Source: Tribonema minus (taxonomy: Eukaryota; Sar; Xanthophyceae; Tribonematales; Tribonemataceae). Taken from it: a DNA stretch of 64,000 bases. Location: NCBI GenBank assembly GCA_017506865.1, contig JAFCMP010000054.1, positions 248,001-312,000 on the forward strand, given 5' to 3'. Both the position numbers and the translations under genes were made by a program. Below, piece by piece: positions 52,743-64,000 of the stretch. The notes under the pieces are model-generated. The model did not search any database. It saw only the letters and a program-made list of their open reading frames with translations, and had not been told where the DNA came from. Within the stretch, counting starts at the first letter, position 1, and each line of letters begins with the position of its first letter.

Positions 52743-55700
52743 GCAGCAGCAACGGCGCAGCATTTTGAAGTTCCTGATAAGGTGTAAGCTGATGTGAGGC
52801 AGCTGGTTGGGAGGACGCGCATGTGCAGACGATGGTCATGGCCAGTTCATTTGCGCTGCTTGGTGAAGACAGGGCTGCGTTCAGGTCTCTATGAGATAGG
52901 ATTGCGGCAGCAGGAAGTGTCGCAGCAAAGCGAGTGTGACCATACTCAAGTACTCGTATGACGTGCTTCGGGTGTACATCACCTGATAGGTTCATTTTGA
53001 CAGAAGCTCTAAGCCTGTGACAGCAATGCACTTTATACATGGAAGCAAATCGAAAGATCGTAGAGCTCTAAGTGACAAGGTGTGATAGGTCGTCAAATTG
53101 AATGCCTTCCACCAATAACCGTGGTCGCCGCTGCTGCAGTCATTGGCCACGAGTCAAACAGTGCCACCACATCCGCAGTAGTCGAAATACTTCTGCGTGC
53201 AAGCTTTTGAGCGTAGTTCGAGGCATACACACATACCTGCCCATGGCTCCCACGACAGAGGCGCAAAAGTCCATGCCCCAGGTGGCATCGCCATAGTGCT
53301 CAAGCTTGAAGATGTATTCCTTGACAAAGGCGGCGCCGCCAAACAGGGCAAATGATCCGGGGGCATTCCTGGCAGCAGTCCATCCCCAACCCCTGATGGC
53401 AACAGCGAATGCACATTTGCATTGTCATGGCAACGGTGTCACGTTGTCGCAAATGCCTGTGTTTAGCACCGCAGCATCGTGAAAGCATCCGCAGAGGGTG
53501 ATACAGCTTTCCTCCAATACCGAAATCAAGTGGTCACCGCGCGGTCAAATCAGTGTTCAAACTGGCAGCAGTCCATCCCCAACCCCTGATGGCAACAGCA
53601 AATGCATGTTTGCATTGTCGCAGCAAATGCGTGTGTGCACTGGGTAGCACTATGGTATGGTGAACCGTGCTGAGAGGGCTTGTGGGAGACAGAGTTCGTC
53701 CTGAAACCAAACCAAGTGGAAACAACGTGGCAAAGGCATGCGCTGCGCGCGGTTGCAGACCTCAGCAGTGCTTTAAGTCATAAACAACAGTGTGCGCCTG
53801 AAGGCTGACACTTAAAAGAACATCTGTGGTGTGCAAACGACGTGAGCAAGTTGCTGGCAGTGGTCTGGCCCAAGCCGTGATGGTTGTTTGTTGTGCTGAT
53901 ATGGATAAGCGCAACCCGTAACACTTTAAAAAAAAAAAATTTCACACAAGCGTCAGGAGCCCGCAGCTTCCGTCGCGTCCCCCTTCCCCGCCTTCAGATC
54001 ATCTCTTTATAAAGATGACGTCAATGCCACAACTCCTTCGAATGCAAAGCTGTTGTGTCGAACTCTTGTGCTCCGTAAAGCTAGCCCACACACCTTCGGC
54101 TGCATCACCGTCCTCTCTCCCTTAACTTTGAGACCCTTCTGACAAAAGTACCAATGGTGTCGCGGCCCGCTGTGCTGCACCTCAACTCATTTGTCGAGTT
54201 CAACATCATAATGTGATAAACCTAAAAAGGTTCCAGCTCTATGTGGCCGACATGTCCATGATGCATCTGTCCGTGATGAGCTGAGGGCTGGTGCTACCCC
54301 TCTGTTTCAACTTCAACAAGTGACACACCTGTAGAGGTTCCAATCCTTAAAAAAAAAGGATGTAAATGCCCACAGAGTCCCTGCCCATGATGGACTTCAC
54401 CAAAATCCAAATGCATTCCTCATTTTCGGCAAGTGTCACACCTGTAGGGGTTCCAGCCCTCCGTGGTAAAGATGTCCACAATACCCCAAGTGCAACGAAC
54501 TGTGCTGAAACCAAATCATCAACTTCAACCAGTGACTTGCCTGTATAGGTTCCAACCCTCCGTGGTGAAGATGTCCACAATGCCCCTGCCCGCGATGGAC
54601 TGCGGGTTGGTCTGACTCTTGATCTTCAGCACGTCCAGAGGCAGCAGGAAGATCTGACGCGCGGAGGTAGGGCAGCGTGCAGCAAGGGGTGACTCTCCAT
54701 GTGTATGCATTAATGATGGCGACCACCATTGGGCTGTAGCCACCAGATTGTAGTAGAACCATGACCCCAATCATCAAATGCTTCGCTGCTACTACATGTC
54801 GGCTCAAACCGCAGCAAGGGGTGGCTCTCTGATCTGGACCACAACAGTTCACTGCAATTATATTCTACATGCTTTTGCGGTGCTGACGTGCCGTGGCATA
54901 AATAGCAAACAGCCTTGCCAATACAATACGCGCATCACACGACAACAAGGCTGCGGCACAAATATACCTTGCATACCCTAGTACAAACAATACATATTCC
55001 GCTTGCAGTGATGATACCTGCATACCTCGCTCACGCCAATGTTATAGAAGCACCTTGCATACCCTATTGCAAATATCACATACCCCACTTGCACCGATGA
55101 TGCCTACAAAGTATTACATACCTCACCCATGCCAATAATATACCTTGCATACCTGTCACAAACAAACATACCCCACTTGCACCAATGATGCCTACATACC
55201 TCGCCCATGCCAATGATATACCTTGCATACCCTATTGCAAATAATACATGCTCCACTTACACCAATGATGCCTGAATACCTCGCCCACACCAATTGTATA
55301 CCTTGCATAACCTATCGCAAACAATACATACCCCACTAACACCGATGTCTACATACCTCGCCCACGCCAATGATGCTGCCGGCTGTCGCATGCATCATGG
55401 TCTTGGAGTGCTTTTCGCCGAAGCGGCGCTCAAAGAATGCGGCGATCTTGGGGCTGTTGGCAAAGAAGTCCTTCACAAAGGGCTGCAGCATACATCATGA
55501 GATTTCACCAGTACATTGAGGTCAGCATACTTCCCGATGATGCAGGGCTAACCCAAACCCTAACCCTAAGTACGCTGCAGCTGAAGCGAGTGAACTATGT
55601 ACTATCGATGTACTATCAAGCACAGCGATTGAAACCGTAGATGCACGAAGCGTCAAATTGGCAGCATACGCCATGTGACAGAACAACACACCTCTTAAGG

Positions 55701-58658
55701 TACGAAACATGTGACAGAAGTAGTAATGATGGCGAGCGAACACTGTGAGTATCCACACAATGGCAAAAGAACACAGTGCATCCAGGTCGTTCCTGAAGGT
55801 GCAGCAGTGTGAGCACATTGGACTGCTCCACTAACGTGCCACCAAGGCTGCAGAGTGTGCACGGCGATGCACTAACCCTAACCCTAACCCTAACCCTAAG
55901 GAATGCAATCAAAAGCGAGTCGAGACTGTTGAAGGTGATGCACTGCTTCACACACTGCGGCGACTAAGCTGCCAAAGACGCAGTTCAAGTGCGTCAACTG
56001 CATGCCCACTGCGTGTTTGACAATGCCAGACTGCTTCCTGAGACAGTGAGTTTAGTCCAGAACAAGGGTTGAGGACTTCAAATGCATGCTGAAACAATAC
56101 TTCAAATGTATGCTCTGTTGAACACTTGATGATGCCAAAGTGCTTTGCACCATGAGGCTGAAACACACTAGTAATGAAGGGGTACCAGCGGAGCATCACT
56201 GCTGAAAAAAGCAACACTCACATGAAGCAACTCCCTCAGCACGAGGTCACAGTGAGTGCTTTTAGATATTTCCTGACAGCAAATGGTGGTGCTTCTTGAA
56301 CGTGATGCTTTATGCTTTATAACTGCACTCAACACTTAGCAGGCCCAGTCGTACATACCAGTGCCAAGCTGAGGGCAGCGTTGAACACCTTTGATGCAAT
56401 ACATATATGTATTGGTGTGCGAGCGTAAATCATCTACACCACCAGGTGGAACATGTGCTTAATGTACTTACAAGAATTGGCTATGAGTGAGCGGCAATGT
56501 AGCATAGAGAACGGTGTTCTTGAGCGGCGAACTTGAAGGAACACCTTCAAAACACTCGTGTTTCCTTGATAGGCTCCTCAGCTGATGCTGCGCGTGTTAC
56601 ATTTGCAGTATTGAAGGGTATCAGAGGGGCATGATGCTGATTTATGCTGTGGTGCTACCGCCACTGACTGCAACTAAACCCGTCAATGCCCTCAATGTGT
56701 CCTCGGTTACATATTCCATTGATGGTATCTAAATTTAATGAAGTGCCACACAGTAGAATGAGTTGAGAGGAATGCCAGACTTGCAGACATTTGCGACTGC
56801 ACCATGTACATGAGCCAGAACAAAAGGGTGCAGAGTGAAGCTTTACGCCACTTTCTGTCTGACCCAATCACAAGCGCCTGCCATCTTCACAGACACGCTC
56901 TTGACTCATACTTGCAGTGAATCGCCCTGAAAGGTGCACTCGGTATGACCGCATACGCCCAATGCGTGATTCACCTTTCCTTTGAAATACTGTAATGATA
57001 TATGTATCAGCACACACACCCTCATTCCTCAATCCTGCAGCCGTGCGCAGTTCCTCTCTTAGGCGTATATAATTTCGGATTTGTGTCAAAGAATGATCAA
57101 AAAAATGTGTGCAGTATCGCTTGTGGCACATCCCAGTTCGCAATGTTTTTTTTTAGTTCATGCACCTGGCCGCCAAACTTGTACACCCTCTGCAAGATCT
57201 TGTATGCGCCACCCCAGCCCAGCCCAGGAAACAAGCTGAGGTACTTTTTTCCAAAGCTCTTATTCGCAGCGTCCTTGAACACCACCTGTTTAAGATCAAG
57301 CAAAACAAAGGTGTAGTTACATGTATGGTCAATATATGGGTGATGGCGCAAACGCGACTTGTTGACAGCACATGTAGATTGTATGAATCAATGCGTACTG
57401 TCCATCAAATCGATTCACACCGCCCATTATGCGTTGGTGTTTGCCGTGCAACATGGCTTGCTGGCGTCGAACAAGTGCGTGGTGGACTAGCTCTCAGTGA
57501 CCGCCGTCTCATGTGTTTGCATGATGCATGAACAGAAGCGGATCAGCGCACACGTGCAGACTGGAGTGACCGAGCGAAGTGGGTGATGGTGCAAATGCGG
57601 CTCGTGAACAGCGCTCAATTTGCTGAAGTGCTGACGCCCAACAAGTGCACGGTGGAGTAGCTCTCGATGACCTCTGCCTCATGTGTTTGAGTGACCCTCG
57701 AAAGGAAGCGCACAGGCGCAGACTGGAGTGACAGGGTCAGGTTAGAGCTAGACGCTATCGCAACAGCCGCTTGAGGCTTGCAATCATCAACGCAATGTGT
57801 GTGGCCGCCTCTTCTGCCGTCTCCTAATTCTTGCATGCAAGGGATACCAATTGAAAATTGAAACTTTGATCGCAATGATCAGTGTGTTACCAGCAGCACT
57901 GAGCTGCGTCATGACTTGCAAAAACAAAGGAAACTGAGCTTGTGCTGACTGCCAGATTGCCTGTGCTAGGCTGTGACACAATAGAGAAGCTCTCTCTCAC
58001 ACAGCCAACTCTTCCTCAAAGCACCACCACAACCTGCAAAAGCAGAGCACTCGCAGTGATTCGAGATCTCGTGCTGCTTCAACTTGACTTTGCGTGCAGA
58101 GCCATTTGACGCTGGTGTTTGGTGCTTACAGCAGCGCTATGCACACACATGCTTTTTAAAATAGCAGGCTCTTACTGATTCTTCTCACCAACAAACGAAA
58201 GCGAGGCAGACCAAGTCCCAGTTGCAGGTATGCTGCATCGCGCTAGGTTCAACTTGCCCTTGTTGCACTCGGATTCCTTGATAGGCAGCCGCTCTGACCA
58301 AGCGCATACCAGCAGCATGGAAGATTGCCAGCCTGAAACTGTTGTGATTGCTCAAGCACGATTATTGTTGCAGCTGAAGCAGCTCGCTTACCGTGTTAAG
58401 ATTGCTGAAGGTCTGGCCCATTGTGGCGCCTCGCACTGTGCCCTTGTTGGCCATCAAGCGCTTCGCTGTGGTGTCCACCGGATGGAACAGGAGCAGCTCA
58501 GAAACTCCGGCAAAGGCAGATCCCGCCACCCTCGCCTCATTGCTGTGTGCGTGCGCTTTGCTGGATGGCCCGGCAGAGGTGGCCACGATCCTTGGCCTGG
58601 TTGAAGGTTCGAATGACATGCCACTAGGCATGTAGGAGGAGAGGACAGGAGTGGGCAT
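51039..58658 (-). CDS. GGC1: Mitochondrial GTP/GDP carrier, Ggc1 type
   Basis: Seven exons (58392-58658, 57166-57285, 55357-55482, 54541-54653, 53237-53392, 52435-52657, 51039-51248) join in consistent phases and end TAG, giving 404 residues. The three carrier repeats show HPVDTTAKR, PLDVLKIK and PLDVVKTR. Family-specific stretches are LFPGLGWGGAYKILQRVYK, GWGWTAARNAPGSFALFGG and SFFKGLTPKLIVVGPKL, which resemble fungal Ggc1 closely. The protein would exchange GTP and GDP across the mitochondrial inner membrane. Exon 4 ends CAG|GCAAGT, a GC-AG intron. The last exon adds a Ser/Lys/Glu-rich tail of about 69 residues not typical of the family; it joins in frame, but belongs to this gene only by inference. 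The first Met is uncertain (58658, 58631 or 58619). Confidence 0.92.
52030..52470 (-). repeat. Copies of GGC1 exon 6 3' edge
   Basis: GTAGGAGA(T/C)CATGTGCTG with the adjoining donor occurs at about 52045, 52212 and 52445 (real). Confidence 0.88.
52673..52757. repeat. Interrupted CAG run next to a splice acceptor
   Basis: About 85 bp of (CAG)n, broken by AGT, CGC and AAC, lies 15 bp upstream of GGC1 exon 6. On the transcript strand it reads (CTG)n and serves as part of the polypyrimidine region. Confidence 0.85.
53055..53215 (-). repeat. Interspersed repeat family C, copy 2
   Basis: Its reverse complement aligns with 34103-34335, lacking the internal 80-bp duplication. It lies just downstream of GGC1 exon 5. 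Confidence 0.75.
53390..53610 (-). repeat. Copy of GGC1 exon 5 5' edge
   Basis: GGCAGCAGTCCATCCCCAAC and CCCTGATGGCAACAGC at about 53564-53600 repeat the real exon start at 53373-53408. Confidence 0.88.
54235..54560 (-). repeat. Copies of GGC1 exon 4 3' edge
   Basis: CCTGTA(G/T)(A/G)GGTTCCA(A/G)(C/T)CCT with downstream GTGAAGATGTCCACAAT recurs near 54330, 54440 and 54541 (real), with a weak one near 54240. Confidence 0.85.
55010..55385 (-). repeat. Five-copy array of GGC1 exon 3 3' edge and donor
   Basis: CTACATACCTCGCCCACGCC and variants occur at about 55018, 55113, 55190, 55270 and 55350 (real), with shared filler (ATACCTTGCATACC, CAAACAATACATACCCCACT). Spacing is 77-95 bp. Confidence 0.9.
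55872..55899. repeat. Telomere-like tract (CCCTAA)n
   Basis: About four and a half perfect CCCTAA units in a GGC1 intron. Confidence 0.9.
57330..57725. repeat. Imperfect tandem duplication in GGC1 intron 1
   Basis: GGGTGATGG(C/T)GCAAA(C/T)GCG and AACAAGTGCGTGGTGGACTA with CTCATGTGTTTG occur in both halves, about 170-245 bp apart. Confidence 0.65.
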
Positions 58659-59957
58659 TGCGCAGCAGGAGGGGGACTAGGAGCAGTGACAGCAGCAGAG
58701 AGTGTGCCTGTGTCACTAGGTTGTGAGCTCCGAAAGTCCGAAGTGAACCAAAACAAAAAAAACTTGCCAGAATGTCAACTTGAAGTGCGCGTTGTGGTGC
58801 AGAGATATGTAAACAATCGTTCAGTATGACAAATGCAGGCATGTACGATGAGCACACACCTCATGACATGTTGAACTACAGCACTAAGAGCCGGACGCAT
58901 TGTGAGCACACAGCCCATTATGCTGCTGTGGATGCATACGGTGGCACAGTGTGATGGCCTGATGCACCATTCGCAACAGGATAACGGTGTCACATCTGTG
59001 TGACGCCCAAGACTGAACAAAGTGCAAATGTGCGGCAAGATGACATTCGCACATGCCAGAATAGGTCTGGTGTACAGCAATAAAAGTCCAACTCAGATTG
59101 CACCTGAGATCATTGTTGCATGCGAGCTAGGAACCGTTTGCAAAGTCAATAAATGCAACACGGCGCAAGCAGCATGCAAGTCACGCGCGCAGAGCACCAA
59201 GAGAAGCGGAGGCACGGCGCGCGCTAATTGTGGGTGTCAGCCCTGGCATTGCAACTCTGCCGGCCGGGTTTTAGTTGTAGCAGATATAGCGCGGGGATAC
59301 ACATGTACTCATGTCGCTGCCGCTGCGGATCGGGCGAAGAGAGAAGAGACGGGTGGAAGCTGCAGTGTGCAGCGGCAGAAATGGGCGGGCAGCGCAGCAG
59401 CGGCAATCTGAGCGTCATCAACATCATCATCCCAAAGACCCCCCCCCCCCTACACTGCGTGTGTGTACCTAACTGATTACTGCTCGTGCGCTGCGTGTAT
59501 CCCTACAGTGATTCCCGTTGCTGATGATGCTCACGCTGCTGTCATTGCGGCGCTTTCGCTCTCGATATCTGCCGCCGTTGCGCTGCCGCCGCTGCAGCAG
59601 CCCCCCTCCCCGCCCCCTCCCCCAACCCTTACCACAGGGCCAGCCTCTCCTCCGTTTACATGTCGTTATTGTGTGTGTGTTCCTCTGTACCCCCCGCGCA
59701 TGCCACGCCGCTTACCCGGCCCACCCCCCTTTCAACGCCAGCACGCCTAGTGCCCACAAACGGGCAGGGGTGACCCCAACCCCCCCCCCCCCTTGTCCCC
59801 CCCCATCAAAGCGCGGAGCTACAGCCTCTGCGCCCCCCTGCAATCGCAGGGGCTTGGGAAAGCTGTGCCCGCACCCTGAATGCCCATGAGAATGGGGCAG
59901 GAGGGGGAGAGAGGGGGGAGGGGCGGTGCCCTTCCCTCCCGGTGCCGCTGGGTGTCC
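58659..59957. other. Spacer between GGC1 start and DDX6 end
   Basis: It contains Pro/Ala-coding low-complexity DNA at about 59560-59890 with C runs at 59443 and 59781, but no gene I can support. Confidence 0.5.
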
Positions 59958-62900
59958 CTAGCGGCAGTAGAGGTCGCGGTTGATGACCGGAGGTATGGGC
60001 TGGATTTCCGTGCCGAGTTCCTGTGATGAAGGCGATCGACACATACGCCAGCACGTTCGTGTTGGTGAGGCACGGCTTTTGAATAGCGTTTGACGAGAGG
60101 AAGAGGGGAGGAGGAGCTCCCATAGCATCCGCCCTGACAAGACTGCGCTGACTTTGCAAGGTACCTGTTTAATGCAACATGAATTGTGGCAGTCCAATAT
60201 GACATTCAACAAAGCAAAATCAATCTTGCGGAAACAGCAACAGAACCCGCTTGGTTGCAAAAACCCTGTGACTGCATATTTACAAAATCACAGTTCTGAC
60301 AACATCAAGAAGTCATCTTTTCTGACAACACACAGGCATAGTTGAAGTACTGTACCTGCGTCAATGCGGAACAGATTGTGGTAGGGTTAGGGTTGACGTC
60401 ATCGTAGGCGATGACGTTGATGGCGAGACCCAGGTGGCCACAATTCTACCAACATCAACAACTTTTAATCTTTTCTGAAGTGAACACACGCGTAGTTGAA
60501 GTACCTGCTCAATGCGGAACAGATTGTGGCGGTCATCGTAGGTGATGAGGTTGATGGCGAGGCCCAGGTGGCCGTAGCGGCCGGAGCGGCCAATGCGGTG
60601 CAGGTACGTCTCCGCATTCTTGGGGAAGTCAAAGTTGATGACCACGTTGACGGACTGTATGTCAATGCCGCGCGTGAACAGGTCCGAGCACACCAGGTGG
60701 CGCGTCGCTCCGTTCCTGCAGGGGGTAGGCAGGTATTGAGTGTCAGTTAATGATGTAGAAATACGCGCGTTTATGTCATCAATGTCAGTTAATGATGTAG
60801 AAGTACGTGTGTTTATGGGCATACTTCAAAGTACATGGGAGATGTATGCGACTAATATATCGATGCGCGTATGAGGTGTTGTGGCCTTAGAATTAGAGTT
60901 AGGATGATCGCTGACTACATGTCAGTCCCGTGCTTGAACGGGTCCACACATATCAGGACAGAGGCGGCTCCAAGTGCACACGGCAGAGGAGAAGGAAGTC
61001 GAGCGTTGCCTTGCGCCAGGCCCTGCTTTGTCGGTCTCTTTGCGCTCACACAAGTGTCCTAGCCAAAGCGGCGTGCGTGTTGGCCTAACTCTAGCCTTGT
61101 CTGAGCTCACCAACCCTGACCCTAGTCCTGATACCTGACCTTGGCTTGTGGTCAAGCATGCAAGCACCAAGCATGAATGCTGAGGTAGTGTGCTCTGCCG
61201 TCGTGATTGAACGTCATCAACTGTACTCGCAACAGACCGCGACTGTTGCACATCGCTAATACGTGACATGCCTCAATTGCGATCCGCTCCTACTGTTCAG
61301 TAAAGCCACCTGATCGCTACCAACGAGAGCAGTTGCAGGCGCACGCACATACCTACACACCTGCACACGTGGTACATGCAGTTCATGTGCGCAGTTGCTG
61401 CATATAAGCCTCAATGTAAAATGCGACCACACGCACTTGAACTTGTGGATACGCGGTTCGTGCGTCACTGCTGCATATTCGCATGGATGTAGCAGCACGA
61501 ATAGCAAAAAAACTGAGATCTTTGTGAGGTCTAATTCTGTGTGACATCTTGCCCGCACTTAATGTGTACACACGCACCTGAACTCGTGGAAGACGCGGTT
61601 CCTGTGGGACTGCTGCATCTTGGCGTGGATGTAGAAGCACGAGTAGCCCAGCTCCGTGATCTTCTTGGCCAGGAGCTCCACGCGGTTGACGCTGTTGCAG
61701 AAGATGATGGACTGGTTGACGTCCAGCTTGGTGAAGAGGGTGTTGAGGCAGTGGACCTTCTGGCGCTCTGCCACAAAGGCGTAGTATTGCGTGATGCCCT
61801 GTTGAAGTTTACCGGCGCGTAAGAGGAAAGTTCAGTAGGTATATGGGGGGTAGGACAATGTTCAGTATATGGGGGATAGGACGTACTGATCCAAGTTGGT
61901 GAAGAGGGATAGGACATGTTCATCCAAGTTGGCGAAGAGCGTAATAAGGCAGTGAATCCTGTGGCGCTCCGCCACAAAGGTGTAGTATTGCGTGATGCCC
62001 TGTTGAAGTTGAGTTTGGGGTAAGAGGAATGTTCAGTATATGGGGGATGGGACAAATGTTCAGTACAAGGGGGACAGGACAGGGTTCACATAAATAAGGA
62101 GCGCAGGAGGGTGAGTGTAGGTCCACCAAACGTGGTGGAGTGACTCCCAACGGTGCACATGCTAGTGCTCTGCCACAAAGGCGTAGTATTGCGTGATGCT
62201 CTGTAAGGAATAGCCACAAGTGAGAGGACGGTCAGCTCAGGCACAATATTGTGCATACATGTGCAGAATCAGACTACACATGACCCCAAGGTTTTCCAAA
62301 ACTCATATACCTTGAGAGTGAGCTCCTCCATGAGGTTGATCTCGTAGGGGTTTTCGATGTGCTTGTCCTTGAAGGCCTTGACCGTAACAGGGAAGGTGGC
62401 GCTGAAGAGGCAGATCTGGCGCTGCGGCGAGCAGTGTGCCAGCAGCTGCTCCAGCACTGGCTGGAACTCAACGCTCAGCAGCTTGTCGGCTTCGTCCATG
62501 ATCACCTGAGAGGGAATTGGGGTGGGGGGGGGGGGTGATGTTGAAGTTGAAATTGAAGTTATGGCAGCGCCGTTATGCGTACTTCGGTGATTGCTACAAA
62601 CCATCAACACGAAGTGCGCTTGTTGAGCTCAGTGTGAGTAAGCAAATCTGAGCGTTGCCACTGGAACTTGAAGTGCACAGAACTAGTGCCAACAGCTGCT
62701 CCAGCACTGGCTGGAACTCAACACTCAGCAGCTTGCCGGCTTCGTCCATGATCACCTGAGAGGGGTGGGAGGGTGGTGAGGTTGAAGTTGAAGTTATGGA
62801 AGCACCGCTTGCGTATCCGGTGATTGCTACAAAGCGTCTGAACGAAGTGCGCTTGTTGAGCACGGTGGCGTCAGTAAGTGCAGTCGAGCGTTGAGCGTTG

Positions 62901-63278
62901 TCACTGGTACTAAAAAAAACTTGAAGCAGGTTGCCGCGTTACTGCGACACCACACTGTCAGAGAGAGAAATGCTAGATGGCAACTGACCAAGGCTCAGTC
63001 AGTCTTGAGCTGATTAGCGCTCTTCTCAGCAAAAAACAGCATAACGCTGAATGTTGCCACCAGTATGAAAGTAATTACATGCATATACTTCTACAGAAAA
63101 TGCATGTAGAAGTATACGGTTGACATCTTACCGTGGTGCACTTCTTGAGTTTGGCGGCGCCCTTATCGGCAAGATCCAGCACACGGCCGGGCGTTGCCAC
63201 CAGCACGTGCACGGGGCTGTAGAGACGCATGATGTCGTCCTTCAGGGTGGTGCCGCCCGTTGTCACCATGCACTGCAC
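59958..63278 (-). CDS. DDX6: DDX6/DHH1-family DEAD-box RNA helicase, 5' part beyond window
   Basis: Exons 63132-63278, 62311-62505, 61578-61798, 60505-60715 and 59958-60020 join in phases 0, 0, 2, 0 and end TAG. They cover 243 residues from motif Ia/Ib onward. Visible motifs are ATPGRVLDL (Ib), MDEADKLLS (II), FSATFP (III), [14 protein letters not shown] (IV), [11 protein letters not shown] (V) and [10 protein letters not shown] (VI), followed by the DDX6-specific end (NLITYDDR, then [11 protein letters not shown]). The [20 protein letters not shown] and [11 protein letters not shown] stretches separate it from eIF4A. DDX6/Dhh1 is an RNA-dependent ATPase of P-bodies in mRNA decapping and translational repression. 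Exons for the N-terminal P-loop motif must lie to the right of the window. Confidence 0.95.
60358..60445 (-). repeat. DDX6 exon-edge copy interrupted by telomere-like insert
   Basis: AATGCGGAACAGATTGTGG and TCATCGTAGG.GATGA.GTTG copy the real exon edge at 60510-60560. Between them the copy has TAGGGTTAGGGTTGACG where the exon has CGG. Confidence 0.9.
61380..61600 (-). repeat. Copies of DDX6 exon 3' edge (Tyr-Ile-His-Ala region)
   Basis: 61431-61500 copies 61571-61645 (GCACTTGAACTTGTGGATAC versus GCACCTGAACTCGTGGAAGA). A fainter copy lies near 61385-61435. Confidence 0.85.
61880..62210 (-). repeat. Copies of DDX6 exon 5' edge ([12 protein letters not shown] region)
   Basis: GCCACAAAGG(C/T)GTAGTATTGC and GTGATGC(C/T)CTGT occur at 61968-62005 and 62170-62205, as at the real exon start 61770-61800. 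Confidence 0.9.
62690..62770 (-). repeat. Copy of DDX6 DEAD-box exon 5' edge
   Basis: It repeats 62440-62515 with one non-synonymous change inside the motif (MDEADKLL becomes MDEAGKLL). The acceptor CTCTCAG is preserved. Confidence 0.92.
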
Positions 63279-63384
63279 CTGTGGCGACCAAAAGAACAAC
63301 AGTGCAAGAAGGAATGGGCATCGTAAAGTTATCTGATCAGTGCAGGAGGTGGTGAGTATGTAAAGGCACAGGTGAATGAAAACA

Positions 63385-63700
63385 AATAAAAAGATCTTAG
63401 AGCTCTAGGTGACAACGGATGATTAGCCGCAAGTGCCTTCCACCAGTAACCGTGGTCGCCGCTGCAGCAGCAATTGACCTTTAATAACATGCTATTGCTC
63501 TCCATATTGCTCCTCATATGAGTGACCAAAGTACCTAGTGATGTACTCATAGACCTAGTACATTTTGAGCGCGGCAGTTTGCCGTCAAAGCTGCTGCTTT
63601 GGAAGCACGCGATGGACATGATGAGTCTGTTAGTTCTTGCGGTTTGTGCCTCATGCACTGCACCGTGGCGACCACAAGAAAAACAGTGCAGCAGAAGATG
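63385..63700. repeat. Family C and D repeat fragments plus DDX6 exon-edge copy
   Basis: 63385-63480 matches family C (reverse complement has GGCGACCACGGTTACTGGTG). 63480-63570 matches repeat D of 21.1 kb. 63650-63690 copies the DDX6 exon start and acceptor at 63260-63300 (CATGCACTGCACC and GGCGACCA). Confidence 0.7.
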
Positions 63701-63880
63701 GACATCTGGAATCAACTGAGCACTGTCGTAAGAGCGCTCTGTTGCCAGCAGACTTCCTCGCCTGATCAATGACCTCATCATCACAGGCCCCCCTGTGTGC
63801 GCTTGCCCAACACATACCTACAGACTTCATCATGCTAGATACCGAACCTATCTGCATGTATACATGCCTGCCTGACCCTG

Positions 63881-63907
63881 TGTGTGTGTGTGTGTGTGTG
63901 TGTGTTT
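63881..63907. repeat. (GT)n microsatellite
   Basis: About 12 TG units with one interruption. No coding sequence is recognisable to the right edge. Confidence 0.9.
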
Positions 63908-64000
63908 GTGTACAGGCCTACCTGTGTGTGCCTGTCATACTCATTTTGATTCAATTTTTTTTTAAAAGCAGATTCGATACAGTGCTGACTGGCTGACTCT

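Noticed and set aside
55010..55385. Regular short repeats with spacers suggesting a CRISPR array
   Set aside because: Units are copies of a eukaryotic exon-intron boundary with related filler, not identical repeats with unique spacers, and the context is an intron.
59463..59889. Pro/Ala-rich open frames
   Set aside because: C-rich low-complexity DNA is open in several frames; no splice-consistent neighbours.

Overview
This is a nuclear genomic window from a eukaryote. The genes are intron-rich, with GT-AG splice sites and introns mostly of 300-1500 bp. GC content is roughly balanced, short degenerate TTAGGG tracts are scattered through introns and spacers, and Trp/Cys-rich ankyrin repeats of the NGCPWD type are present. 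That repeat type is common in algae and other protists, so a microalga, perhaps a stramenopile, is the best guess; the sequence does not settle it. TGA, TAG and TAA all act as stops. All exon models are my manual reconstructions, chosen so that splice sites, reading phase and family alignment agree.

Layout. 0.1-1.6 kb (-): 3'-truncated DsbA-like thioredoxin-fold gene. 2.8-4.6 kb (+): decayed F-box/ankyrin gene, the older arm of an inverted segmental duplication. 7.3-12.3 kb (+): six-exon gene for a 660-residue protein I do not recognise. 13.4-20.3 kb (-): six-exon EHD-type dynamin-like ATPase with a signal-peptide-like N-terminus and no EH domain. 20.4-35.2 kb (+): 15-exon ACAP-type ArfGAP (BAR, PH, ArfGAP, ankyrin), divergent from the EHD gene across a 148-bp spacer. 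36.1-38.3 kb: Tc1/mariner element with perfect 28-bp inverted repeats and a frameshifted transposase. 39.9-45.1 kb (-): GOT1-like gene with unusual N- and C-terminal extensions. 45.3-46.5 kb (+): SPCS1, divergent from GOT1. 47.7-48.6 kb (-): the second F-box/ankyrin copy, with a MITE upstream whose empty site survives in the first copy. 51.0-58.7 kb (-): Ggc1-type mitochondrial GTP/GDP carrier. 60.0-63.3 kb (-): 3' part of a DDX6/DHH1 DEAD-box helicase.

Several genes fit a membrane-traffic theme (EHD-like ATPase, ArfGAP, Got1, signal peptidase subunit), but nothing shows that they are co-regulated beyond the two divergent promoter pairs.

The most striking feature is not a gene. Most introns contain serial, decaying tandem copies of the edge of a neighbouring exon, each carrying the splice site plus some 15-90 nt of exon. 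These copies recur at about 65-240 bp spacing and account for much of the intron length. Their ages range from nearly identical (224-bp unit at 40.6-41.0 kb) to barely recognisable. One copy, in the DDX6 gene, is interrupted by a short telomere-like insert.
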